In this document: piece after piece, positions 1 through 5,437 of the stretch
Numbering within the stretch: position 1 is the first letter of the stretch
Layout of the letters: each line of letters opens with the position of its first letter
Origin: Chloroflexota bacterium
Lineage (GTDB): Bacteria > Chloroflexota > Anaerolineae > Promineifilales > Promineifilaceae
Length of the DNA: 6,560 nucleotides
Reading direction: 5' to 3'
Assembly: GCA_008501785.1 (NCBI GenBank)
Contig: QQUD01001118.1
Span: forward strand, 1-6,560
Program-made: the position numbers and the translations under genes
Notes under the pieces: generated by a model
What the model saw: only the letters and a program-made list of their open reading frames with translations
What the model was told of the DNA's origin: nothing
The model's database searches: none

Positions 1-466
1 CCACATCACCAAGGGGGGCTGTCACATATTCGCCAATGATATCAATATCTTTTTTCTCTTTAATCAAATGTTCTGTCGCCCAGGTTGTGTAATCATTGGA
101 CTGCATTACAGTTGTCAGGCTGCCTTTGGGTGTGGTAATTGTATAGCGGGTTGTTTTGTATTTGGGGTTGGGTATTTCTTCTGAAGAGATACGCCAATCG
201 CTGGACACAATGCGCCGACAAAACCTGGGGTTTGTTGGCGCTTCCTGTTCGGGATCGAAATACGCACCCTTGTTGGTTTCGGGAAGGTATGGCGATGACC
301 AGAAAATGGCGTCCATGCCGAAATGATCGAACATTTCGAGATCGCTCATGCCATTCATGTATTTGTCTGCAAAGTAAGGTTGAAGATGGTGGGTCGTCAC
401 TGGCAATCTGTCGGGAATGCCACCGTCGAGGGCTGTTAACAATCGTTTTTTTGAACTCATGTTCAT
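1..466 (-). CDS. Uroporphyrinogen decarboxylase-fold (MtaA-like) protein, N-terminal part, cut by window edge
   Basis: Reading leftward from an ATG at 466, the frame stays open for about 155 codons to the window edge, so the C-terminal half or more is missing. The protein begins MNMSSKKRLLTALDGG and continues with IPDRLPV, the usual N-terminal signature of the URO-D superfamily (heme-pathway decarboxylases and MtaA/CmuA-type corrinoid methyltransferases). Further on, a TPKGSLTT block followed by IKEKKDIDIIGEY resembles the 'TP.G ... K..eDi' stretch of the methyltransferase-like branch. I therefore favour a cobalamin-linked methyltransferase relative over a true HemE, but the catalytic and metal-binding residues lie outside the window. 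The start at 466 is chosen because AGGAGG (475-480) stands 8 nt upstream; a second in-frame ATG at 460 is less well spaced. The gene is divergent from the AraC-family regulator, which may control it. Confidence 0.8.
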   Translation of the reverse strand, partial: MNMSSKKRLLTALDGGIPDRLPVTTHHLQPYFADKYMNGMSDLEMFDHFGMDAIFWSSPYLPETNKGAYFDPEQEAPTNPRFCRRIVSSDWRISSEEIPNPKYKTTRYTITTPKGSLTTVMQSNDYTTWATEHLIKEKKDIDIIGEYVTAPLGDV

Positions 467-474
467 TGGATAAT

Positions 475-480
475 CCTCCT
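475..480 (-). promoter_or_regulatory. Shine-Dalgarno AGGAGG of the leftward gene
   Basis: On the minus strand AGGAGG is followed by an 8-nt spacer and the ATG at 466. This consensus site fixes the start of the URO-D-fold gene and confirms that the leftward frame is the real gene here. Confidence 0.8.
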
Positions 481-488
481 GATTGTCT

Positions 489-523
489 CAGGTGCGACGC
501 ACTTCAGAAGTGCGTCGCACCTG
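489..523. repeat. Perfect 17-bp-arm palindromic repeat
   Basis: CAGGTGCGACGCACTTC (489-505) is followed by a single A and then its exact reverse complement (507-523). It lies just upstream of the Shine-Dalgarno of the leftward gene, so it would fold in that transcript's leader if the promoter is farther right. Its compact, GC-rich, perfect form resembles a dispersed REP/MITE-like repeat more than a protein operator. There is no T-tract on either side to suggest a terminator. Its copy number in the genome cannot be judged here. Confidence 0.75.
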
Positions 524-564
524 GGTTAGTTATAAGTGTGGGAAAAACGGCCGTTTTCATACAA

Positions 565-596
565 AACCCATCAAATATCCTGTTATTTGATGGGTT
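565..596. repeat. 13-bp inverted repeat between the divergent genes
   Basis: AACCCATCAAATA (565-577) and TATTTGATGGGTT (584-596) are exact reverse complements around a 6-nt loop. A smaller perfect palindrome, AAAACGGCCGTTTT, lies nearby at 544-557. The right arm ends within the -35-like TTGCAA of the proposed regulator promoter. It could be an operator, a leader hairpin of the leftward transcript, or a small repeat; the sequence does not decide between them. Confidence 0.55.
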
Positions 597-623
597 GCAA
601 GGCGAATGAGGCATTGCTATACT
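595..623 (+). promoter_or_regulatory. Candidate sigma-70-type promoter of the AraC-family gene
   Basis: TTGCAA (595-600), a 17-bp spacer and TATACT (618-623) match a sigma-70-type layout. They would start transcription near 630, giving a leader of roughly 70 nt before the ATG at 698. The -10 hexamer is the left end of a 16-bp palindrome, so this promoter would be easy to repress. This is a pattern match only. Confidence 0.5.
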
Positions 624-633
624 GGCCAGTATA
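618..633. promoter_or_regulatory. Operator-like perfect 16-bp palindrome
   Basis: TATACTGGCCAGTATA is a perfect 16-bp dyad with no spacer, in the divergent intergenic region and covering the -10 of the candidate promoter. A palindromic hexamer TTGCAA occurs on each side (595-600 and 636-641). Symmetry of this kind suits a homodimeric repressor such as a TetR or GntR type. AraC-family proteins usually bind direct repeats or asymmetric sites, so the neighbouring regulator is not the obvious ligand. Confidence 0.5.
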
Positions 634-697
634 CCTTGCAATCTGTTGATATTTCTTGTTTAAATTTGATTTATTTTTTGCGTTCTGTTGATATATA

Positions 698-1561
698 ATG
701 ATTATTCCAAAATATTTAGAAAGCGCCTATTTTGATGAAAAAGTAGAAATGCATTATGCATTGCTGCAATCGGCTGACAAAATTGGACCAGTTCTGCATA
801 CACACGATTTTTTCGAGGTATTTTTACTCATCGAAGGGCAGATTGAGCATGTTGTAAACGGGAACCACATCACCCTCATCGATGGCTCGATGACATTAAT
901 CAGACCCAATGATGCACATTTCTATCGACCCATTCCAGGCTATAATTGTCAAGTTATCAACCTTGCGATTGCGCGACGCGCAATCAATGATTTGTTCGAT
1001 TATCTGGGAGACGGTTTTCACACCCATCGTATTCTTGACCTGGAAATGCCCCCAACCATCAATCTGGCACCAGCCATCAAAGAGCAAGTCAAGACCAAGT
1101 TGGAGCAGTTGCACAGCATTCCCGTCAACAGTGGCGCATCCCAAAAAACGGCGCTGCGGATGCTGTTGTTTGAGTTAATCACACAATATTTTCCATTGGT
1201 GACTCAAGAAAATAGAAACGAACTGCCAGAATGGCTGCAACGGACATGTGAAGAAATGCAGAAGCCACAAAATTTAGCACTAGGTGTGCCCCGCATGTTG
1301 GAACTCAGTGCAGTAAGCGCAGAACATCTGGCGCGAACGGTGCGGAAACTTCTAGACCAAACGCCGACCAATTATGTCAACCAGCTACGATTAACTTTTG
1401 CTGCAAATCTGTTGACGCATGGTGATCGCGCTATTTTGGATATTGCTTCTGAGGTTGGATTCGAAAGTTTGAGCTATTTTTACACGCTGTTCAAAGCACA
1501 TTATGGTCAAACGCCACGCCAATTTCGGCGCAACCATTTGCCGCAACTGCTGCATGGCTAA
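698..1561 (+). CDS. AraC-family transcriptional regulator with N-terminal cupin
   Basis: A 287-residue DNA-binding regulator of typical length for the family. The N-terminal half is an AraC-type cupin, the effector-binding and dimerisation domain, with HTHDFFEVFLLIEGQ at 34-48 and IRPNDAHFYRP at 68-78. The C-terminal ~100 residues hold the paired helix-turn-helix domain: the first HTH spans about 194-222, with QTPTNYVNQLRL (221-232) in the linker, and the second (about 245-266) has the hallmark ILDIASEVGFESLSYFYTLF followed by GQTPRQFR (270-277). The ligand is unknown; such cupins often bind sugars or small metabolites. The ATG at 698 is the first available start, because an in-frame TGA lies at 689-691. 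No Shine-Dalgarno is visible, so initiation may be weak or depend on another mechanism. Possible targets are the divergent gene, its own gene or the operon at 2346, none proven. Confidence 0.92.
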   Translation: MIIPKYLESAYFDEKVEMHYALLQSADKIGPVLHTHDFFEVFLLIEGQIEHVVNGNHITLIDGSMTLIRPNDAHFYRPIPGYNCQVINLAIARRAINDLFDYLGDGFHTHRILDLEMPPTINLAPAIKEQVKTKLEQLHSIPVNSGASQKTALRMLLFELITQYFPLVTQENRNELPEWLQRTCEEMQKPQNLALGVPRMLELSAVSAEHLARTVRKLLDQTPTNYVNQLRLTFAANLLTHGDRAILDIASEVGFESLSYFYTLFKAHYGQTPRQFRRNHLPQLLHG

Positions 1562-1576
1562 AAATCATCCATGCAG
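1550..1576 (+). repeat. 8-bp inverted repeat over the regulator stop codon
   Basis: CTGCATGG (1550-1557) and CCATGCAG (1569-1576) can pair around an 11-nt loop that contains the TAA stop of the AraC-family gene. No run of T follows, so it is at best a weak 3'-end structure and not a clear intrinsic terminator. Confidence 0.35.
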
Positions 1577-1610
1577 GGCCAATAAAGTATAATTGATCTA
1601 TGTCTGCACC

Positions 1611-1843
1611 AATTTATTCCTCATCCCCCTAGTGTTCCGACAAACAAATTTTGACGGGTAAACAGTCAAGTCGGAACACTAGACAGCAAGCGGCACTGGT
1701 ATCGTTATCACCATCTTTTTGCTGATTTATTGCGGCAACGATTGCCTTCTCAATTATCGGTGGAAGTAGCCGCAGAATTGCACAAACGCGCCAGTCAAAA
1801 GAATGAAGACAATAACCTGGAAGTTGAAGCGTTTCACCATGCA
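1611..1843 (+). pseudogene. Fragment of a MalT-type LuxR-family regulator gene, interrupted by a miniature element
   Basis: Codons from 1611 read NLFLIPL up to CTA at 1629-1631. Skipping the palindromic insert, the frame resumes at G1682 as DSKRHWYRYHHLFADLL, then RQRL and later ELHKRASQ and NLEVEAFHHA. This series is the well-known region of large MalT-like ATP-dependent LuxR regulators (ANLFL.PLD..R.WYRYHHLFADLLR.RL ... LH.RAS.W.E), just after their STAND ATPase core. Only about 60 codons remain; the ATPase, the remaining TPR-like repeats and the DNA-binding domain are absent. The 50-bp insertion breaks the frame (in-frame TGA at 1652-1654). After FHHA the frame runs directly into a DUF4386 fragment. 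There is no credible start codon or Shine-Dalgarno, so this is a dead remnant. Confidence 0.75.
1629..1682. mobile_element. ~50-bp palindromic miniature element inserted at CTAG
   Basis: CTAGTGTTCCGAC (1629-1641) and GTCGGAACACTAG (1670-1682) are exact 13-bp inverted repeats. Inside them TTGAC (1651-1655... reading 1651-1654 plus C) and GTCAA (1665-1669) can extend the hairpin. Deleting 50 bp, from 1633 to 1682 or any equivalent register, restores an uninterrupted MalT-type reading frame with a single CTAG. This shows that it is an insertion and that CTAG, or its central TA, was duplicated. Insertion at CTAG with TA duplication is established for IS630. The element has no coding capacity and would need a transposase from elsewhere, so I read it as a very small MITE. 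Confidence 0.75.
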
Positions 1844-2026
1844 TTCTTTGGGCTGAGCACCTTTGTCCTTGGGTATTTGGTGTTCAAATCAGACTACTTC
1901 CCTCGCATCCTGGGCATCTTATTGGTTATTGTCTCGTTCGCCTATCACCTTGATAGTTTTGGCATTTTCCTACTGCCTGCCTACGAAGCGATCATTGCCG
2001 AGAGTATGGTCAACATTATGACCTAA
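1832..2026 (+). pseudogene. C-terminal fragment of a DUF4386 membrane-protein gene, fused to the MalT remnant
   Basis: The residues from FHHAFFGL onward, including GYLVFKSDYFPRILGILL and SFAYHLDSFGIFLLP, match the C-terminal part of DUF4386 proteins (FFGLhl...GyLv.kS.y.PrilG.LL...gY..ds). Two hydrophobic segments are visible, about 1847-1885 and 1898-1980. The usual four or so preceding membrane segments are missing and are replaced in frame by the MalT remnant; the shared FHHA/FFGL wording makes the exact junction (about 1832-1846) ambiguous. The reading ends at a TAA (2024-2026), seemingly before the family's normal C-terminus. A chimera of ~98 codons from a TTG at 1730 is open, but no ribosome-binding site supports its translation. 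Confidence 0.65.
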
Positions 2027-2086
2027 TTTTTGATACAGTGGCTAATCATTCGGTTTCAGATCATAAGCGTGTCTTAACCCCTAAAG

Positions 2087-2135
2087 GCATTTTGGGGACC
2101 TGTGCTTTTCTCCCCAACCTTGCATTTTGGGGACC
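2087..2135. repeat. Direct 14-bp repeats GCATTTTGGGGACC
   Basis: GCATTTTGGGGACC occurs at 2087-2100 and again at 2122-2135, 35 bp apart start to start. Between them TCCCCAA (2111-2117) can pair with TTGGGGA of either copy, so two alternative hairpins are possible. The pair lies after the DUF4386 remnant and about 50 bp upstream of the operon promoter. It may be an activator or regulator site pair, or a small dispersed repeat; I cannot assign it. Confidence 0.5.
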
Positions 2136-2184
2136 GTGGCTTTCAATTCATCGAAGAATTTTCACGCAAAAATGTATAAAATAC

Positions 2185-2213
2185 TTGACACAATGTATGC
2201 TTTATATTACTAT
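2185..2213 (+). promoter_or_regulatory. Sigma-70-type promoter of the membrane/ABC operon
   Basis: A perfect TTGACA (2185-2190), a 17-bp spacer and TACTAT (2208-2213) lie in an AT-rich stretch, predicting a start near 2220. The leader before the ATG at 2346 would then be about 125 nt and includes an 8-bp hairpin, AAATTAGC/GCTAATTT at 2300-2307 and 2313-2320, about 25 nt from the start codon. This is the best promoter match in the window and the only good one I see ahead of the five-gene run. Confidence 0.65.
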
Positions 2214-2345
2214 GTGTTCGCTCAATTTTACCAAAAGTAAAAACAAGCAGACAAAATAAAGACACATACCTTATCAACGAAACAGAAAATATTCATATCA
2301 AATTAGCTCTCTGCTAATTTTGGAAATCTAAAAAGGGAAATTAAA

Positions 2346-3056
2346 ATGAATAATTTACAAAGAATTGGCGGCGCAGCCGCTCTCATTGAAGCTGCCACAT
2401 ACCTAATTGGCATTATCGTGCTGGTTACAATTTTGCTCCCTGCTGGATACGTTATGGGAGAAAACGATCCTATACAATCAATCGCTTTCCTGGTGGAAAA
2501 TCAGACTTTCATGCATTTATGGCACCTGATCATCTACATCATCAACGGCATCTTTCTCGTTGTCCTGGTGCAGGCGCTCTACGAGCGGTTGAAAGTTGAT
2601 ACACCAGCAATGGCACAAACGACCGCCGCATTCGGGCTAATCTGGGCAGGTCTGGTCATTGCCAGCGGCCTGCTTCTCATCAAAGACGCAGGCGTTGTCG
2701 CGGAACTGTATGAAACAGACCCGGCTCAAGCAGCGACGGTCTGGATAGCACTTTCTGCTGTGGAAAACGCATTAGGCGGCGGGATTGAGCTTCCCGGTGG
2801 TTTATGGCTGCTTCTGGTTAGTTGGGCAGCCTTGCGCTCAGGCGCACTTCCCAGGGCATTAAACTTATTTGGATTGGTGATCGGCGGGGCGGGTATTCTC
2901 ATGGTTCTACCTGCTCTTGATACGCTAGGTGCTGTTTTTGGACTGGGTTCCATCGTCTGGTTCATTTGGGTGGGAATCGTCATGTTGCGCTACAACGCAA
3001 GGCCAGCCACTCAACAACCAGAAACGTTATTGGCACACCACAAAGGCGCTATCTAA
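2346..3056 (+). CDS. DUF4386-like multi-pass membrane protein
   Basis: A 236-residue integral membrane protein of unknown function. Hydrophobic segments are at about 8-33, 57-78, 91-112, 148-164, 170-190 and 193-215, giving roughly six helices, and the tail (216-236) is short and polar. The opening RIGGAAALIEAATYLIG and the general layout fit the DUF4386 family, whose biochemical role is not established. It is a different sequence from the DUF4386 remnant just upstream (1832-2026), so the two are not simple duplicates. The start is supported by AAGGGAAA about 8 nt before the ATG. It is the first gene after the strong promoter and lies 5 nt before the next ORF, so it probably leads the operon. 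A part in stress tolerance or export alongside the ABC genes is only a guess from position. Confidence 0.75.
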   Translation: MNNLQRIGGAAALIEAATYLIGIIVLVTILLPAGYVMGENDPIQSIAFLVENQTFMHLWHLIIYIINGIFLVVLVQALYERLKVDTPAMAQTTAAFGLIWAGLVIASGLLLIKDAGVVAELYETDPAQAATVWIALSAVENALGGGIELPGGLWLLLVSWAALRSGALPRALNLFGLVIGGAGILMVLPALDTLGAVFGLGSIVWFIWVGIVMLRYNARPATQQPETLLAHHKGAI

Positions 3057-3061
3057 TTTAC

Positions 3062-3268
3062 ATGAATACCAAACAAAAAAATAACTGGCTTGTCCCGTCT
3101 TTATTATTGCTTTTTGGGGCCACAAACGTCTTATTTGACGCATTGCAGTTAGACACGATTCAACAAGGCCCGCCGGTCAGGACGTTTATTAATTGGGTCT
3201 GGATTTTTGGTAGCGTTAACCGGATTATGAAGGTTGGTCAAATCCAACCAAATTGGAAGGAAGCCTAA
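3062..3268 (+). CDS. Small hypothetical membrane protein, possibly a truncated gene
   Basis: A 68-residue ORF beginning MNTKQKNNWLVPSLLLLFGA. One clear hydrophobic helix (about 9-29) is followed by LDTIQQGPP and a shorter hydrophobic patch (42-52), ending basic and polar. The N-terminal 38 residues recall the start of DUF2306-type membrane proteins (W.vP..LL......a.rL....GGP), which are far longer. The second half does not fit that family, so this may be another truncated or rejoined gene. The ATG at 3062 is 5 nt after the preceding stop and lacks a Shine-Dalgarno, so translation would depend on coupling. Its TAA shares one base with the next ATG (TAATG at 3266-3270). I am unsure that it makes a functional product. 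Confidence 0.45.
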   Translation: MNTKQKNNWLVPSLLLLFGATNVLFDALQLDTIQQGPPVRTFINWVWIFGSVNRIMKVGQIQPNWKEA

Positions 3269-3606
3269 TGAAAGCTTTTGTTTACACAAAGTACGGATCA
3301 CCAGATGTTTTGCAACTCACTACATTGCAAACGATTGCCCCAAACTTTGGCGCAGGGGTATTAGAATTACTCCAAGCCCCTCCACCTGTGCCAACCCAAC
3401 CGATTCTGACAGCCCTGCTCAATGAAATCATCACCATGAATGCCCAGATCAACCAGAAGGATTTGAATATTCTGAAAGAGCTTATAGAGGCTGGCAAACT
3501 GAAACCAGTCATTAGCAAATGCTACCCATTTAATGAGATTCCAGAAGCGATAAGGTTTCTTGAACAAGGACACCCTCAAGGAAAAGTCGTCATCACGATG
3601 AATTAG
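3268..3606 (+). pseudogene. Chimeric ORF: ends of an MDR quinone oxidoreductase-like dehydrogenase around a MalT-type fragment
   Basis: The frame encodes 112 residues where MDR (zinc-type alcohol dehydrogenase/quinone oxidoreductase) proteins have about 320. Residues 1-17, MKAFVYTKYGSPDVLQL, are a typical MDR N-terminus. Residues from about 61 on, INQKDLNILKELIEAGKLKP with YPFNEIPEAIRFLEQGH and GKVVIT, are the typical MDR C-terminus. Almost the whole catalytic domain and the NAD(P)-binding Rossmann fold (with its GxGxxG) are gone. Residues about 18-57 (LQTIAPNFGAGVLELLQ, then PILTALLNEI) are not MDR; they resemble the ATPase-domain stretch of MalT-type regulators (aLQti.P..g...l.lLQ.p.p.p....LTaLlNEl). 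The start at 3268 is preceded by GGAAGG (3255-3260) and overlaps the prior stop. It cannot be an oxidoreductase; it is either a decayed gene still read through or a novel small protein. Confidence 0.7.
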
Positions 3607-3623
3607 ATTACGGAAGGAAATTT

Positions 3624-4592
3624 ATGAATGCAATTGAAGTGACAAATTTACGCAAATCCTACGGCAAGGTTAAAGTGCTGAAGGGGATTAATTTACAGGT
3701 AAAACAAGGCAGTTTGTTTGCCTTGCTCGGACCAAACGGTGCTGGCAAGACAACAATGGTTCGTATCCTGACAACTTTACTCCGATTTAACTCGGGCTCA
3801 GTAAAGGTGTTTGGACATGATGTTGTCAGAGAAGCTGATGCCGTGCGCCGCAGGGTGAGCCTGACGGGGCAATTTGCATCGGTCGATGATGAATTGACTG
3901 GATTGGAAAACCTGATTTTGGTGGCACGCCTGCTAGGTTACTCTTGGGCGGAAGCAAAAACAAGAGCTGCCGAACTGATTCAAGCTTTTGGTCTAGAAGA
4001 AGCGGGGAAGCGCCAGGTCAAGCATTATTCTGGCGGGATGCGGCGGCGGCTGGACATCGCGGCGACAATTGTTGTTTCGCCAGACCTCCTCTTTCTCGAT
4101 GAGCCGACAACTGGACTTGATCCCAGGAGTCGGCGCACGATTTGGGAGGTGATTCGCGCCCTCCGCGCTGCTGGCACGACTGTGCTGCTGACAACACAAC
4201 ATTTAGAAGAGGCGGATGAATTGGCTGACCGCATTGTGATCATTGATCATGGCACAATAATTGCTGATGGCACGCCCAGCCAGCTAAAGGCTTCCGTGGG
4301 ATCGGGTATCCTGAGAATTCGCTTGCACCATGCGGCACAACGGGTAATGGCTGAACAAATTGTCACTCATACATTGGGGGTAGCTGCGCAGCTTGAATCT
4401 GATCCTGCGCTGCTTTCGGCACAGATTTCTAATCCTGAGCGGCTAACGGATACGTTTACTGCGTTATCACAGGCAGGCATCCCCTTGACGGAATTTTCGC
4501 TGGGGCAACCTAGTCTGGACGAGGTATTCCTGTCGCTTACTGGACAACCTATTATTAATGAAACAACGACACAAAAGGAGAATGTAAAATGA
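3624..4592 (+). CDS. ABC transporter ATP-binding protein, daunorubicin-resistance DrrA type
   Basis: A 322-residue cytoplasmic ATPase that powers the adjacent permease. All nucleotide-binding motifs are present: Walker A GPNGAGKTT (36-44), Q-loop Gln83, signature SGGMR (136-140), Walker B LLFLDE (155-160) with catalytic Glu160, D-loop GLD (164-166) and switch His193 in TTQHLEEADELADRI. The extra C-terminal ~80 residues, following DGTPSQLK, correspond to the DUF4162-type tail of DrrA/ABC-2 exporters and include FSLGQPSLDEVFLSLTG near the end. Length and order are normal. GGAAGG (3612-3617) stands 6 nt before the ATG. It is 17 nt downstream of the chimeric ORF and overlaps the permease by 4 bp. 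The substrate is unknown; relatives export drugs, lipids or antibiotics. Confidence 0.95.
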   Translation: MNAIEVTNLRKSYGKVKVLKGINLQVKQGSLFALLGPNGAGKTTMVRILTTLLRFNSGSVKVFGHDVVREADAVRRRVSLTGQFASVDDELTGLENLILVARLLGYSWAEAKTRAAELIQAFGLEEAGKRQVKHYSGGMRRRLDIAATIVVSPDLLFLDEPTTGLDPRSRRTIWEVIRALRAAGTTVLLTTQHLEEADELADRIVIIDHGTIIADGTPSQLKASVGSGILRIRLHHAAQRVMAEQIVTHTLGVAAQLESDPALLSAQISNPERLTDTFTALSQAGIPLTEFSLGQPSLDEVFLSLTGQPIINETTTQKENVK

Positions 4593-5437
4593 GTGTATTG
4601 GAAACGGCCGTTCCCATCACCCCCCAAAAACAAATACTAACATCTACCATCACAGCCCAAAATCGCCCTGCCCGTCCCAGCCCCCTATCAGCTTCCCTCA
4701 CGCTTGGCTGGCGTGCATTGCTCAAGCTCAAACATGTGCCATCACAATTGGTTGATGTCACAATCTTTCCCATTTTGATGACACTCTTGATGACCTATTT
4801 ATTTGGCGGTGCGCTGGCTGGCTCAGTTGAAGAATATGTGCAGCAGCTAATCCCTGGTATTCTCGTCCTGACCATCGCAATGATAAGTTCATATACGGCG
4901 CTGGGACTGAATACAGACATTACCAAAGGATTATTTGACCGCTTTCGGTCGCTCCCATTTTGGCGACCAGCAGTGCTTGTCGGTGCTTTATTAGGAGACA
5001 CCATCCGCTATACGATGGCAGCAGGGGTTGTCATCGTACTCGGTCTGCTGTTGGGTTTTCGTCCAGAAACTGGTTTGAGTGGTGTTTTATTATCCCTGAT
5101 TCTATTGCTTGTGTTTGCATTCAGCTTATCTTGGGTTTGGACAACATTGGCATTATTGGTAGATAACCCTGAGTCTCTCATGATGGTCAGCGGCATGACC
5201 ACATTCCCACTTACATTTATCAGCAATGTTTTTGTTGATCCGGCAACCATGCCAGAATTCTTACAAAAATTCGTGCATATCAATCCAATTAGCCTCACAG
5301 CCACCGTCATGCGCGGTTTAATGCATGGCAATGTGACAACGTCCGAGATTGCAACGATGTTATTAGCATGTGTTATCCTTATCACGGTATTTGCACCGCT
5401 GACCATGTACCTTTATAACAATAAAAACACGGTCTAG
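4589..5437 (+). CDS. ABC-2 type transporter permease, DrrB type
   Basis: A 282-residue inner-membrane permease that pairs with the ATPase upstream to form an ABC-2 exporter, probably two of each subunit. A polar N-terminal tail (1-50) precedes about six hydrophobic segments near 55-76, 86-107, 128-157, 163-191, 196-215 and 250-275. DrrB-family hallmarks are visible: DRFRSLPFWRPAVLVG (117-132), FPLTFISNVFVDPATMPE (206-223) and INPIS (231-235). The ATG lies inside the ATPase stop (ATGA, 4589-4592) with AAGGAG (4575-4580) 8 nt upstream, so the two genes are translationally coupled. The stop codon TAG (5435-5437) is part of the CTAG where a miniature element has inserted, but the C-terminus looks complete (MYLYNNKNTV). 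Confidence 0.94.
   Translation: MSVLETAVPITPQKQILTSTITAQNRPARPSPLSASLTLGWRALLKLKHVPSQLVDVTIFPILMTLLMTYLFGGALAGSVEEYVQQLIPGILVLTIAMISSYTALGLNTDITKGLFDRFRSLPFWRPAVLVGALLGDTIRYTMAAGVVIVLGLLLGFRPETGLSGVLLSLILLLVFAFSLSWVWTTLALLVDNPESLMMVSGMTTFPLTFISNVFVDPATMPEFLQKFVHINPISLTATVMRGLMHGNVTTSEIATMLLACVILITVFAPLTMYLYNNKNTV

Noticed and set aside
139..609. 156-codon rightward open frame at the left end
   Set aside because: It opposes the clear leftward URO-D-fold gene, has a low-complexity unlikely composition rich in Cys and Trp, and runs through the palindromic repeats. It is a shadow.
694..699. Perfect TATAAT just before the regulator gene
   Set aside because: It overlaps the ATG at 698, so transcription would begin inside the gene, and no -35 lies at a suitable distance.
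2038..2259. 73-codon frame between the DUF4386 remnant and the operon
   Set aside because: It has a non-ATG start, no Shine-Dalgarno, runs over the direct repeats and the promoter, and shows no recognisable domain.
3232..3249. GGTTGG/CCAACC inverted repeat as a terminator
   Set aside because: The stem is only 6 bp, no T-tract follows, and it lies just before a ribosome-binding site inside a tight gene run.
4603..4612. AACGGCCGTT, similar to the palindrome at 544-557, as a shared operator
   Set aside because: It lies in permease coding sequence near the start, only the central 10 bp match, and such short GC-rich dyads arise by chance.
5008..5406. 132-codon leftward open frame inside the permease
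   Set aside because: Antisense to a well-supported DrrB gene, with no ribosome-binding site and no family signature.
2346..5437. A new defence or toxin-antitoxin system
   Set aside because: The recognisable genes form an ordinary drug-type ABC exporter with a DUF4386-like protein; no nuclease, toxin or immunity signature is visible.
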